Shown piece after piece: positions 45,123 through 57,183 of a stretch of 64,000 nt of DNA. The translations under genes and the position numbers were made by a program. Position 1 is the stretch's first letter; every line of letters starts with the position of its first letter. Source of the stretch: Turritopsis dohrnii (Eukaryota; Cnidaria; Hydrozoa; Anthoathecata; Oceaniidae); contig BQMF02000199.1 of NCBI GenBank assembly GCA_027922465.2, positions 496,001 through 560,000 of the forward strand. The letters run 5' to 3'. Below the pieces are notes generated by a model. That model saw nothing but the letters and a program-made list of their open reading frames with translations. It did not search any database and was not told the origin of the DNA.

Positions 45123-46984
45123 TAAGTTTGATGGCCTCATATTGGCAGATAAACATACTCTTAGGCATCGCTCGCCACCCATGTTCATTTTGCGTTGTGT
45201 CGCAGAATTTAGCTTGTGTAAAAGATTTTTTAATTTTTTAATTCATTCTAACATTCAGAAGAATTAAAACAGAAACAAACAGCAATATGTCTCAGAATAT
45301 ACATATACGCAGAAGAGAAGTAACTTTAATGTAAAAAATGGCAATATATAACACAGAACTGTTTACCCAGACATACAAAACCAAACATTGAATAACATTA
45401 CAAAAATGTTAATTCAAAACAAATTGATACCTTCCAACTTTTGCTTTTGTTCCAAAGTTACTACTGGACTGCAATCATTAATGAATTTTGAAATGATATA
45501 TAGTCTGTTCTTCCCAAAACCATCAACACCATGATTAAAACCATGAGTTTCATTTCTTTATGTTTTTTTATTATTGCCTAAAAGAATAATATTTCAATTG
45601 TAATACCGAAAATAAAAAAAAAAGCAAAAAGAAACAAAAAACAAAAAGGAAATTCAAGTGCTAAAAACAATAACTAAAAACACAAATTTACTCAGAAGAT
45701 AAAAAGTAACAAATAAAAACATAATGCCAAACTTATACACCCAGGCATAGTACGGAAACAATCATATACCATAACACAAAATAAAGCATAGATTTGATAA
45801 AATGTAGACTGAAAAAAAATCCATCCAATAATCCTTCTTTTTTGTAGGACATAATTCATAATTTAACCATGTGCTTCATTTCTTTAATGGTTATATACAC
45901 TTTTTCTTTTTCTGACCTAATAAAAGAAAATATTTCAGTTGAAGAACAGCTAAAATAATCACATTCATTGCAACCATATTGAAGCAAACAAAAACAAAAG
46001 ACATAAAGTTGGCTGGAAGACAGGAAGATAGACAAAGTACCAAGCATCTTAAATTGTACAGGAAAATCTAATAAAAGGCAGACATGGTTGAATTTCCACA
46101 GCCATGAGAACCATTTTTAATTTATTTGTAAATAAATAAATTACAGCGCGCGTTACCAAAACAAATTTCGTTCGTTCCGCGTTCCTTTTCATCCAGCATC
46201 CAGTTTTCATCCAGCGAAGATACATACTAAATGATAGAATTATTTTGACTCATATATCTTTTCAAAACTCAATTAATTAATCTTTCAAAACTAAATTAAA
46301 ATGAAAACCATTCGTTACTGTGTAAAGGAACATCATTTTTTTCTGGATTTCTTCACTGCACTTTCTTCTGTATAGCCATAACTAAAACGTAAACAAACAT
46401 TTAAATACATACATAACTTACCTGTTCTTTTATTAATCTAAAATAGAATAATAGCAGTAAAAGTTAAGCAATAAACATTTTATAATAATACCTTCACGTA
46501 CAGACCTGTTGTTCGTTCGTCAAACGATTAATGAAAATTGATTTTTTCTGTATTTCTTCACTGCACTTTTTTCTATATAGCCATATCTGATAACTAAAAC
46601 AAAGTAAATAAAGCGTTGAAACATGTGCTGGATGTATACTCGTTATTTGTTGTTCGTTTTCGTTTTCCACATAAAAAACATTTCAGTATGATTTTACATA
46701 ATACATACATAAATAATACGTCAATACATTTACCTACGTTCTTTTATTAATCTAAAACAGAAAAACAACAAAAGAAAAGCAAAAAGTTAAACAATAAACG
46801 TTTTATAATAATACCTTCGTACAGACCTGTTCGTTCGTCAAACGATTAATGAAAATGGATTTCTTATCAACGAACATTGTCGCTATAGTTTTTCCGATTT
46901 CGGCAACCAATGAAAACGGCGAAAAGACAATCACGTGTCAAAACAAATGATCGTTGGATTGCAGTGGAAGAGTTTCTTCACTGG
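45123..46984 (-). mobile_element. Decayed non-autonomous Helitron unit
   Basis: Resembles the left half of the 2-3 kb units (CGCTCGCCACCCATGTTCA, then GTTGTGTCGCAGAATTT) but its 3' hairpin is lost. The right part contains the leader-type segment with CCAAT and CACGTG (about 46906-46938) and joins the next unit without its own 5' terminus. No gene is supported. Confidence 0.6.
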
Positions 46985-47504
46985 CCGGAATCTGCAGAAA
47001 TACGACGCGTTCCCGTGTGTGTATCCCATGACGAAAATTTTAATTACGGAATTGGAAAAGGAAAGTGTACCTATGTTGTAGAGCTCGAAAAGCTGATCAA
47101 AAAAATGTATGGGATCGTTTCGCTACGATCAACCGTTGCAGAGATATCAGCGATCAAAGATTTTAATGACGTCATATCCGCAGTACCAAACAAAATTTAG
47201 GCCCAAGTGTTGCGTCACCCCGTCACCGTTATCGCCGACCCTCAAAAACGTCAGTTATCCCTATTGGTTCTCGAGATATTTCCCCAAAAACGCCGCGTTC
47301 GATTGGGGATGCAATGCAATGGCTCCCCCGTGATACGACAAAAATAACTGACGTCACGCTGCGTGCTATTATACTAATCGTCAATTATCAATGGTCTAAC
47401 GAAAAAATGACCACGATTAAGAAGATTTTGACCGTAAATTTAGAAAAAACACAACACTTTCTAAAATAAAAGTGGGATGCACAACGCGGATTAGTATATA
47501 TAGA
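46985..47504 (-). mobile_element. Non-autonomous Helitron unit lacking its 3' hairpin
   Basis: It begins at GGAATCTGCAGAAATACGAC, inside the 3' subterminal block, so the CTAG end is missing. It ends with the 5' terminus GCGGATTAGTATATATAGA. TGACGTCA sites are present. The antisense frame 46910-47200 starts in the neighbouring unit. Confidence 0.7.
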
Positions 47505-47809
47505 TAAATCGATATACACAAAATAAATCTAAAGTACACAAAAAAAATGATACGCAACCTTATGCATGCGCAACCTTACGCACGCGCAAAGTGTTCCCGC
47601 CATAACTACTCTAAACAAAACAACATGGCAGAGGAAAAAAGAAGTAATATTTGTGTTTGTGACAGGCAACGTAAACATTGGTGTATGTGCGAGCATCTAG
47701 ACTGAAAGATATTCTAATTATTTTTTTACAGGGCAGCAGCAGAGTCAAGTCAGTTAGTGCTGATTGACAGTATGTGGTGAAGCTCCTTCTTATGAAAAAT
47801 TATGAGTTA
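47505..47809. other. Stretch between Helitron ends
   Basis: It contains AAATAAATC repeats as at 1060-1150. A short frame at about 47624 (MAEEKRSNICVCDRQRKHWC, then MCEHLD and stop) is curiously cysteine-rich but too short to call. A TTTTTTTACAG acceptor-like site follows near 47730. Confidence 0.35.
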
Positions 47810-48585
47810 TCTTATTATAATAATCCGCGATTTTATTTTAGAGAGTGATATATTTACTTTTTTTTCAACGGTCAAAACCTTCTTATTTTTTCCCTTTTCA
47901 TCGTAAAACCACGCAGAGCGACAGACATTTTTTAATATTTTGTATTCTAAGTGTGACGTTTAATTTAACTCATGTTTTGAAACCAATCAAAACACAGGAA
48001 TTTCTTTTTTTCGCCATTTTGATTGGTTGCCGAACATCAAACGGAGTCCGTTGCTAAATTATTATTCATGACGAACTGGTGATGCAAAGTTTTGTGAGTT
48101 TATTTACGTACTTAAAATGCATAAAAGGCTTATTATTAACGGAAGATTTACATCACATTCAACATAAAAACAGTTCTGGCAAATGAAGAAGTCTGACTTA
48201 TGTTTATCAATGCAATAAAACATTGAAGCATGGCAGAAAGAAAGTATATTTAGTACGTACATGTTTGCAGTAAAAAATGTGGATGGATGTATAGTAGAAA
48301 CTTGCCGGAAAGTAAAGAAAGTTTGCAGAGGTATTAACGGTGTTTACAGTACAAGATGTACTGCATAATACAGAAGGTTTTCCGGTACTTCTTCACACAT
48401 AAGCATAAAAGCAGTTTTGCCAAACGAAGAAAGCAGTTCAGTTTGTAAAAATGGTAGCAAAAGTGTTTTATAAATATATATGTGCTGAAAATAAAGTGTT
48501 AGTAATTTATTTATAGGTATGAATATAGAAGTAAAGAGTGTTTGATTAATGTTTGAAAATGGCTGCAGAAGATGATCAATGCTGT

Positions 48586-49902
48586 GGTCGTGTCTAGAAT
48601 GTACGCACCTGAGTAGGCATATATTTCTGTCCTATAATTGAAAGTGCGTCATTCAAGGAGTCGTTATGCACTCGATCGACGTTGTACGTTTACCGTCTGA
48701 TTCGCTTAGCGAAACGCGCGCTGAAAAATACAAACACACACGTGCGCTCAAAATGAAAATATCTTCTTTTTGAAATTACTTATTTGGAAATTATTAAAAT
48801 GCTTTCGTCATTGACAGACTCAAGTTCGGATTGTTTTTTTGAGAAAGAAAACATAAAGAAAAAGAAAAAACTTAAGAAGAGACGAAATGAAGAAGAGATT
48901 AAACGATGTTCAGAATCTGATTTATCAAAGAATGGTATCATCGTACTTTTTATTGAATTATTCTCTATGATTGCCAGAAGAACCTGTATGTCAATGATTT
49001 GAAATTATTTGTTTCAGAAAAAAATTCAGTGTGTGAGAATGATATTGACTATGATGATTCTCAATCACCTCCTGTTAAGTTGTCAAAAATTTATGATTCT
49101 GAGCTTAGCAGTAGCAGTGACGAAGATGATGGGGAAGATACTACTGATGATGATGTAAAAAATATAACTTCTCTCTCAACGTTTTTCTCCTAAGATGGTG
49201 TTTTATTGTTGTAGAACAACGAAAGATTAATGCGCTTTAAATGCTTCAAAGAATTCAAAAACTTTCTTGTTTGTTTTGAGACGGAATCAATTGGTCATTA
49301 TTCAATTCTTCGCGAGGATAAAGATTTTTCTAAAGATAGTGTGTATTTTACTGTTCGTTCTATGTATATTTGCTACACAAAACATACGATCTTGAATCAT
49401 TAGGGACAAATGGATTCGAGAGAGTACTATGCTATTTCGATCCTGGTTTCCATCTGTAATAACAATGATGAGTGGACAAAATTAAAATTTCTAATGTGAA
49501 CCAGATATAATAATTTTCTGCTTTCTTTAGCCACACTAGTGGACATTCTGAGGAAATTGTCTAACCTCCCCCTTATTTGATGGAAACAGAACCAAAAAGA
49601 CGATATGCTACCTTTAAGATATGATGGAATTCCTTTTATCATTCTCGGAAAATGTGATTACCAAGGTCACCAAGGTAGCGATAAAGCCATTGGTGGAACA
49701 TAAACACAAAATGATGTACGTGGTGTGCTGTGGTTGTTGTTGATGCGCGCGCACCGCACACGGCTGTCATACTTACCGCGGCCACGGTGGTGGAAACATT
49801 TATTTGGCACTACATTATATATGGCGCTCCTTTATATATTATCCGACAAGTTATCGACATGTTGTAAATACCTACTCAGGTGCGTACATTCTAGACACGA
49901 CC
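48586..49902 (+). mobile_element. TIR DNA transposon with 9 bp target duplication
   Basis: The ends are inverted repeats of about 31 bp beginning GGTCGTGTCTAGAATGTACG. Both sides are flanked by CAATGCTGT (48577-48585 and 49903-49911). The related unit at about 30450 (minus strand) carries the uninterrupted counterpart of the flanks, supporting insertion. A 9 bp duplication is usual for Mutator-like elements (Merlin makes 8-9), but no transposase is visible, so the superfamily is open. It carries one three-exon gene. Confidence 0.82.
48799..49403 (+). CDS. Three-exon gene inside the TIR element, 153 aa, unknown
   Basis: Exon 1 is 48799-48934 (ATG, phase-1 end), exon 2 is 49018-49154, exon 3 is 49215-49403 (TAG). 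Introns of 83 and 60 bp have GT-AG ends. The sum is 462 nt, 154 codons with stop. The protein has a serine-rich start (MLSSLTDSSSDCFF), a lysine/arginine block (KKKKKLKKRR, nuclear localisation type), a very acidic stretch (SELSSSSDEDDGEDTTDDD) and a C-part FKCFKEFKNFLVCFETESIG. Without splicing exon 2 ends at a nearby TAA. It is far too short for a transposase; it could be a degenerate transposase start or a passenger. No family is recognised. Confidence 0.5.
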
Positions 49903-49969
49903 CAATGCTGTTTGCTAACATGTTGATGTGATCTGGCAGTGAAAGGTATCCTATTTTGTTTGAAGTTAA

Positions 49970-52716
49970 CAGACCTTCCACCTTCAGAACTATGAAAACT
50001 TTGAGATCCTTAAAATTTTTGAGGAAAAACCTTGAGATTAGCCTAAAAACCGGGAGGAATTGAATTTTCCTAAAAACAAGTCTACAACATGAAATATAGA
50101 TGAAATAGAGACTCTGGAACTTTAAATCTACTCAAAAAGTACAATAAACAAACTTATAAGGCAAATTTCTGCCAAAACAAAATCAAAAAAATTAGTAAAT
50201 GACAGTCACTATGTTTTCTTACAATAATATATTAGTATATATTATATTAGTTATAGTATATATATATTAGTTTTAAGGTATATAAAGTTTGTTATCAAAA
50301 GCTACTTATTAGCTAAACTTTTCTTATATAAAGAAGTGGCCTTTTTGGCATCTTCTAAAATTTTATTATTAGGCTTCCATGTGTAACATGGTGTATCAGA
50401 TTCAGGATACATAGTCTTCATTCCTAAAATACTGGAGAGTGTTCCATCCAGTTTAAACAAGATCTCTCCATTGTTTTGTTTTTTCGTACTATACTGAACA
50501 GTCTTTCTAGCTCAGCATTGCTGTGAGGAATAACAAGAGTTGCCTCAGCTACTTTAAACAACAGTTTGAATCGTTTTACTTGTGTCCCAGTAATACATAA
50601 TCTAGAAATATACCACCAAAGTACATCAACTCTGTAGTGATATTGGTTGTCTTCATCATCTGGATTTTCCTTATAGCCATCAGAAACTTTGGCTTCCTCC
50701 CAAGCCTCTTCTCCTATATCATCGTCATGCAAAAGTTGGTAATCAGTGAATTCTTCATAAAGATCATCTACTGATACATCAGCAAATAAGTTGGGATACA
50801 AGTCATAGAAATACTGCACTTGTTCCCATTTACTATTCAAACGATTTTGAACATCAATCCACCTAGAATTACAGATCAGTGGATCATTCAGTGGAAATTT
50901 CTCTTGGATATACTGCAATGATGAAAGAAAATAATAGTGTACAGCATCAAAAAATTGCTTATGCTGCTGTGGTGATATGTCACCATCATCTAACAACCTA
51001 TTCAAAGTACGTTTTGTTAACATGCCAACATATATACTTCTAGTGTCCTTGAAGTTTTCAGGATCTGATAAATCAATTTCAGAGAGTGATGAATTAGAAT
51101 AAAGTATGAGCTTGTTTGGTATCATAATTCTTTTAGCTAATTTAGTTCCTAGGCTCTCCATTGAGTTCTTTAGCAAATGAATGGTAGGCTCTTGCCGTTG
51201 TAATAACAGGTTAAAATGTGTGAACAGTGGAACAGCTGAACTTAAAAACATCATGGAAGGTTCTAAAAATGGGTTTCTAAAACCTTCATAAAGTCGTTGA
51301 AATCTTTCATCTGCGAAGTGTTCACTCAGAAAGTATGCTTTAAGGCTAGAATATTTCTTGAGGGCACGTGATATACACCTTTCCAATGATAGCCATCGAA
51401 CAGACAAATGCTTTAAAACTTCTTGGTAATCTTGGTTACAAAACTCAAAATATTCATTTAAGTTTCCCTTCCTTTTCGCACTCTTATTGAACCAGTAGTA
51501 GAGATCAACAACAATATTTTCAACATTCAGTTTTAGATAGTCACTGAAAGAATCATTACCATTACTGGCTGCGATGTGGGCAAGGTGACATGGACAGCCA
51601 CCTATAAAGATGTTTTCATTTTTTGCTTTAAACCTTGATGCCACAGAATTATTTTTACCGATCATTGTGTTGGTATTATCAACACTTAAACTGATACAGT
51701 TCTCCCATGGTATTTCATGTTTATCAAATTTCTCCTCGATAACAGAAAAAATTCCAGCTGCTGTTGCTCCATCCTGACCAGATGTGAGGCACATATCAAA
51801 GAAATGAGAAGTGACCTTCTTACTACGATTGACATCAAATATTGTCATACACACTGGATTCATCTTTTGTATGCCAGTGTCATTTGAACCATCAGTACCA
51901 ACAGTGTATGGGTGGGTTTTACAGTGTTCAACAATATATGATTTACAATCAGGACCAAATGATTCATTAATGATAGCCCCAGTTTTAGTACGACGAGATG
52001 CATATTTCTTGGCTATATTACTGTCAGGAAAGATTTCTTTGAACAAGGAGCTCAAGTGATCTGATGAAACTAATGGTAAATTATGTTGAATGAAAAAGTT
52101 TGTTACCATAACTTCGGATTTTAAAACTTGTTGATCAATAGGAGATGCAGAAGACTTCATAAAGGAAGCCAGTGTGGGCTGTTTTTTAGACTGCTCTACA
52201 CTTTTTTATGGCTTTCCTTTTTGCAATGATCAATAACATCCCTAATACCTTGATGATCACAACTTAATTTCTTGCAGCATAGAATGCAGAAAAATTTATA
52301 CATATCTCCTTCCACAGCACGTATAGGGTAGTCTGCAGTCCAGGCACTGTTAAATTTGGTTCGGTAAAACTTTCTCTTCTTTGCAGCGTCGTCTCCGCAT
52401 CCTTCCGCCATCTTGGTTGCTGAACTAATAAAAACGTGCGTTACAATGACCGCTATTGAGTTTACATGGAGCGCCGATGTCTTCAATACTTCAATATTGG
52501 TCTTTAAAACAGCGCCGCGGCCCTTTCAGTAGTTGTCTTTAATAAACTTCTTTGACGAAGGAGAGTGAGAACGGCGAGCGAAATGTTATCGGGTGAAAAA
52601 ATGTTAGACGGCAAAATATCAGTTTGCCGTGAGAATATACTTTTTAACCGTGAGACCGTGAGATTGAATGTAAAACCGTGAGCCTCACGGCAAAACCGTG
52701 AGCAGTGGAAGGTCTG
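49970..52716 (-). mobile_element. hAT transposon
   Basis: The terminal inverted repeat is CAGACCTTCCAC...GTGGAAGGTCTG (12 bp). Flanks share AGTTAA, and the related sequence at about 30390 (minus) reads GAAGTTAAACCAAAG without insertion, so the 8 bp duplication is present but partly changed. It contains a decayed transposase on the minus strand. The right end (52560-52710) holds several short CCGTGAG repeats and palindromes. Confidence 0.85.
50302..52411 (-). pseudogene. hAT transposase with BED-like zinc finger, two frameshifts
   Basis: The start MAEGCGDDAAKKRKFYRTKF is followed by a zinc finger with C-x2-C (FFCILCC) and H-x5-H (DHCKKESH). A frameshift at about 52200 leads to QPTLASFMKS and the long frame (578 codons) with GTDGSNDTGIQ (DDE-type first aspartate region), LSVDNTNTMIG, GCPCHLAHIA (C/H motif), LSVRWLSLERC and, near the end, the hAT dimerisation segment IPHSNAELERLFSIVRKNKT. 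A second frameshift near 50450 leads to KLDGTLSSILGMKTMYPES and a stop at 50302. It would bind the TIR and cut and paste the element. Order and motifs are typical of animal hAT proteins; the breaks make it non-functional. Confidence 0.88.
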
Positions 52717-53642
52717 AGTTAAACTAAAGTAAAGTGGAAATATTATATATTGATTCAGTTAGAACACAGTTGATATGCTGGATAAATAAAGGGTTGTTTA
52801 CTGTTGTGTTTTGAATTAGCCAGAGGAGATTTGAACTCAGTTTGAAAATGTGAATGTTTTCATATGTTATAAACTCTTTAGCTATAGAAATTCTGTCATT
52901 ACTTTTGTGTTTTTAATTATTAGTCATAAGGTTAATGCTTTTTTGAAGTTTCTTTTAGTTTTTTTGCTTTCTTTCGATATCGTCATAGAATGCTTATGTT
53001 TTTTGTATGTTATTCAATTATTGTTTTTAAGTTTAATATATGTTCTCGAAGTTCCTTTTTGTTTGTTTGTTTGTTTGTCATAATACGATTAGGTATTTGA
53101 ATCATTATGCATTTGAAATGTTTTTTCTTTTAGAAAAGCAAAATAAAAAAATACAATAGCAATAAAGAAATGAAACTCATGGTTTATATCACGATGTTGA
53201 TGGATGGTGAAGAACAGATTATCGATTTTAAAAATTCTGTCCAATTTAACTGCGGCACGAAAGAAACACAGTTGGAAGGTATCGATTTGTTTTCAATTCA
53301 CATTTTGTAATGTTATTGTTTGCATTTGTGTTCTGCATTATGTATTGCTTTTTTACACTAGAGTTTCTTCTATTCTGCGTATACAATATATACTTCTTTG
53401 TTGTATTGCTATTTGTTCCGCATTAAATCTTCTGCATGTAAAAACATGATTTTGGTCTGAAGTAGGTTATTTAAAATGTTGCAATGTTTGTTTCGGTAAA
53501 TCAATATATAAGGTTTGCGGAGTGGGTGCGTGGAATCACCCGTTCGCCAGCGAAAACGTGGAATGCATGAAAGTCGGATATTCATTCAACAAATTCCGAC
53601 GAGGGAGTTGAATGCATGAATACGCATATCCATAACTGAAAG

Positions 53643-54028
53643 GGCGCTATTTCCTTTTCGCACCCCCCTTAATAATCAACCTACCTTAGGCCGACTTGTT
53701 TTGCGTCAGTAAAATTTTGCGAAAATGGATGAACATGGATTTAACGCAACCTAATTTAGCGAATTACCCCTTTATTACGGAGAATTGCCAGTAGTTAAAA
53801 TAAAAGTTTTGCTAAAGTTAAATTTTCCGCAACTTTAATTTAGCGAAAATATGCTCATTCGCTAAAATTGCTAAAATAAGGCAACGCAAAAAAAAAGTCG
53901 GCCTAAGATATCTGCCATATTTTTTTTACTGTTGGCTCTTCATCATGGAGAAAAAATTACCCTAACCCTTAAGTCAGGCCCTAAAACATCCTGGACGGAG
54001 AATGGGGGTGCGAAAAGGAAATAGCACC
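53643..54028. mobile_element. MITE with 8 bp target duplication
   Basis: The inverted ends are GGCGCTATTTCCTTTTCGCA and GGTGCTATTTCCTTTTCGCA (inverse strand). The flanks ACTGAAAG at 53635-53642 and 54029-54036 are identical. Eight base duplications fit hAT-type MITEs. A second palindromic element is nested within (53685-53907). No coding capacity. Confidence 0.85.
53685..53907. mobile_element. Nested palindromic MITE, CTTAGGCCGACTT ends
   Basis: CTTAGGCCGACTTGTTTTGCGT at the left (first 20 bases shown by both arms, with a T-run difference) is answered by the inverse at the right, ending GTCGGCCTAAG. Its interior has repeated TTTAGCGAA / TTCGCTAAA motifs. No target duplication is identified. 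Confidence 0.65.
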
Positions 54029-54036
54029 ACTGAAAG

Positions 54037-55066
54037 AATATGTAATTTTTGTTAGTTTTCTTGAAATGTATCCTATTAATGTAATGTACATTTTAGTTAT
54101 ATATATTGCGATTCAAAGACCTTATTACTTCAAGGTCCAAATACCAAACTGCGCTCCCTTGCCTCGTTTTGATGTGGTAATTTGAGGAATATTATCAGAA
54201 ATTGGCCCATTAGTAATTTTCAGTTATGAATAACATAATACTAAGTAATGTCACAATATAAAAAATCAAAACAAAGTCGAATTTGATAGTCTGATAATGT
54301 GTATTCAAGTATTTGATTTTGTCAATGTGGGATGGAGATAGAAAAGAGAAGGAAAATAAAATGCTTCATAAATCAATCATTTCCTATTCTTTTGTGCATA
54401 AGTACAGATTCAAAAAATTTCTGACAGTCATAGTGGCAAAAAGAGCATGAATAAAGATGACCTATTCTAAAAAACCCAGCTTTTTCAAAAGCATAAAGAA
54501 GCACTAGGAAGTAAACCAACAAGAAATAACATAACAGCCATCTTCTAAACTTGGCCAAAATGTTCAGGTAACTTAACCCCAACTTTAAATGTCAATCAAC
54601 AAAATTCAATTTACATTCTTGATTCTTGAATCCGTCACATGTTCCTTTCAAATGAATGATGAAAAACATTTTGAAGGTTTCCTGATAGTATTAGTCTCTA
54701 ACCACATATATGCTGGAAATGCCAGACACGTCACATTTGTTACTCCTGTCTTGGTTCAGCAGTTCCATTGTTTCGAGTATATACACCAGATATGTATTCC
54801 ACGACCGTCTTAATTCATAAATTAATATCAATTACTCTTGATAATGCCTTATACACCTGAAATTAGTAAAACCACAAACAAATTATTAAAAGCATAAATT
54901 TTCCATTCACGATTTGAAAGTAATCAAAATCATTTATATATATTTAACAATTATGTAATTATTTAGAAATAACTCAAGTATATAATAGATTTTGAAAAGG
55001 TATGGGTCAAGGTACCTTTTAAATATTTAACTCTATAAACATAATATTTTACAATTATGTAATCTA
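54037..55066. other. Stretch without a recognised gene
   Basis: AT-rich. Two open frames (54373-54582 minus, 54589-54813 plus) have no family signature, no splice context I trust and no copies elsewhere here. Left unannotated. Confidence 0.35.
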
Positions 55067-57183
55067 CTAGTATCCCGGGTAAAAACTTTTTACCGAACTT
55101 AACTTCGAAAACATTAGGTCAAATCCACCATTCCCGTGTACGTACCCCATGACATAAAAATAAATCATAAATCGCAACTCAAAAACATCTCAGGTGGCGT
55201 CGCTCGCCACCCATGTTCAGTATGCGTTGTGTCGCAGAATTTATCTCTTGCAAAAGTTTCTTTTCAAGCATTAATTTTTTAATTAATTTCTTACATTCAG
55301 AAAATTTAAAACAGAAACAAATAGCAACATGGCTCAGAATATATAAAAGTGCTATATATAACACAGAACTGTTTACCCAGACATACAAAGCCAAACATAA
55401 CAAAATGTTAATTCAAAACAAATTGATACCTTCCAACTTTTTCTTCTGTTCCAAAGTTACTACTGGACTGCAACCATTAATGAATTTTTGAAATGATATA
55501 GTCTGTTCTTCCCAAAACCATCAACTTCATGATTAAAACCATGAGTTCCATTTCTTTATGCTTTTTTTATTATTACCTAAAAAATTAGTACTTGGATTGT
55601 AATACCGAAAACCTAATCATGCTATAACAATATTGAAGTAAAGAAAAAAACAAAAAGAAAGAAAATTCAAGTACGCATTTATCCTAAAGATAACAATTAA
55701 AAACAAAATTTGGTCTATAAAGTCGACCGATACTGTGAGTCAATACGGCTTAACTCAACACTGGAGCTGAACAGAATAAAGACTTTTACCTGGCATACAC
55801 AACCAAACATCAAATTAGTAAAAATATTTGAAACAACAAAATGCCCTACTTTGACCAAAACCATAATTGAATACCCAGAAGATATTAAAAGCAACAAATA
55901 AAAACATAATGCTAAACTTATATACCTAGCAAGTATGTATGTAGCAATTAACATAACACAAAATAATGAATGCAGTAAACAAATATAAACTGAAGAAAAA
56001 TATACCCCAGCAATGCTTCTTCTCTTAAATAACCTTCTCAAGATACCATGTGTTTCATTTATACATTTATAATTTCGTTTATAAATAGCTACACTTTTTC
56101 TTTTCTGACCTAAAAGATTTCAGTAAAGAACAGCTACAATACTTACTACTACTGCAACCATATTTAAGCAAACCAAAACAAAAGGCATAAATGGCTGGCA
56201 GAAAGGCATGCAGACAAAGCATCAAACGTAACGTTCCCTACTTCCACAGCCATGAGAAAGGAAAACAGTCATAGCTGTGGGACCATTTTTAATTGATCTG
56301 TAAATAAATAAATCAAATCAAATCTTCTTTGCTGACTATAAAAATAATAATAGCGCGCGTTACCAAAACAAATTACTCTCGTCTTCGTTTTTCATCCAGT
56401 AGCATATAAACTAAACGAAAGAACTCATAAAATAAGATATCCATTCAAAGCTATAGTATTTAATCTTTCAAAACTAAATTAAAACCATTCCTTACTGTGT
56501 AAATAAACATCATTTTGTTCTGCATTTCTTCACTACACTTTCTTCTGTATAGCGATATTTGATAACTAAAACGTAAACAAACATTTTACATTTAAATACA
56601 AATACATGTTTCTAACTTGTTCTTTTATTAATCAAAAATAAAAGTTTTATAATAATACCTTTTGTTCGTTCGATCTTTCTGCAGCTAATTTTTAAAAACT
56701 TCACTGCGCTTCTTCTGTATATCTAAATATGATTTTTCATTGTAAACAAACGATAATAAAACGTTTTATAATAATAACAATACCTTCGTGCATACAAACC
56801 TGTGTTTCTTCATCAGTTCTTTCGTCGATTTGCTGCCTAAAACAATCAAATTTAAATCAAAATATTCGTATACAAAAAGAAACACGTCTTCTTCGCGAAG
56901 TTTCTTGCTCACGAAATGATCGTTGACAAATTTCGAACGATTAACATTGCATTGCTCGCACTCCTCCAAAGACGTTTTTCGGCTGATTTTCACTGCGCAA
57001 GCCAAAAATAACAAAACGGAGGAGCATATACTAATCGCGGAAAATCAAAAAAAGTGTTCTCGCCTCTTCGTGGCTTTACGACGAAAAGGGAAAAAATAAG
57101 AAGGATTTGACCGTGAAAAAAAAACAAATATGTCACTCTCTAAAATAAAAGTGTGACACACAACGCGAATTAGTATAATAAGA
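55067..57183 (-). mobile_element. Non-autonomous Helitron unit, 2.1 kb
   Basis: The left end CTAGTATCCCGGG with hairpin and the internal GTGGCGTCGCTCGCCACCC relic, and the right end GCGAATTAGTATAATAAGA, match the units at 10799 and 31891. The middle is diverged. It carries the third copy of the 82-codon frame. Confidence 0.76.
56766..57014 (-). CDS. Conserved 82-codon ORF of non-autonomous Helitrons, third copy
   Basis: It reads AVKISRKTSLEECEQCNVNR, then SKKLREEDVFLFVYEYFDLN. It stays open although this unit is more diverged than the other two, which is the best argument for coding. The M of MSRKTS is I here, so the start would have to be upstream (MLFLACAVK) or in another exon. Confidence 0.4.
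   Translation of the reverse strand: MLFLACAVKISRKTSLEECEQCNVNRSKFVNDHFVSKKLREEDVFLFVYEYFDLNLIVLGSKSTKELMKKHRFVCTKVLLLL

Noticed and set aside
47624..47695. Short cysteine-rich frame MAEEKRSNICVCDRQRKHWC
   Set aside because: Only about 23 codons, with no donor site or second copy to support it.
54589..54813. 74-codon plus frame in the gap before 55067
   Set aside because: No motif, no second copy and no supported splice context.
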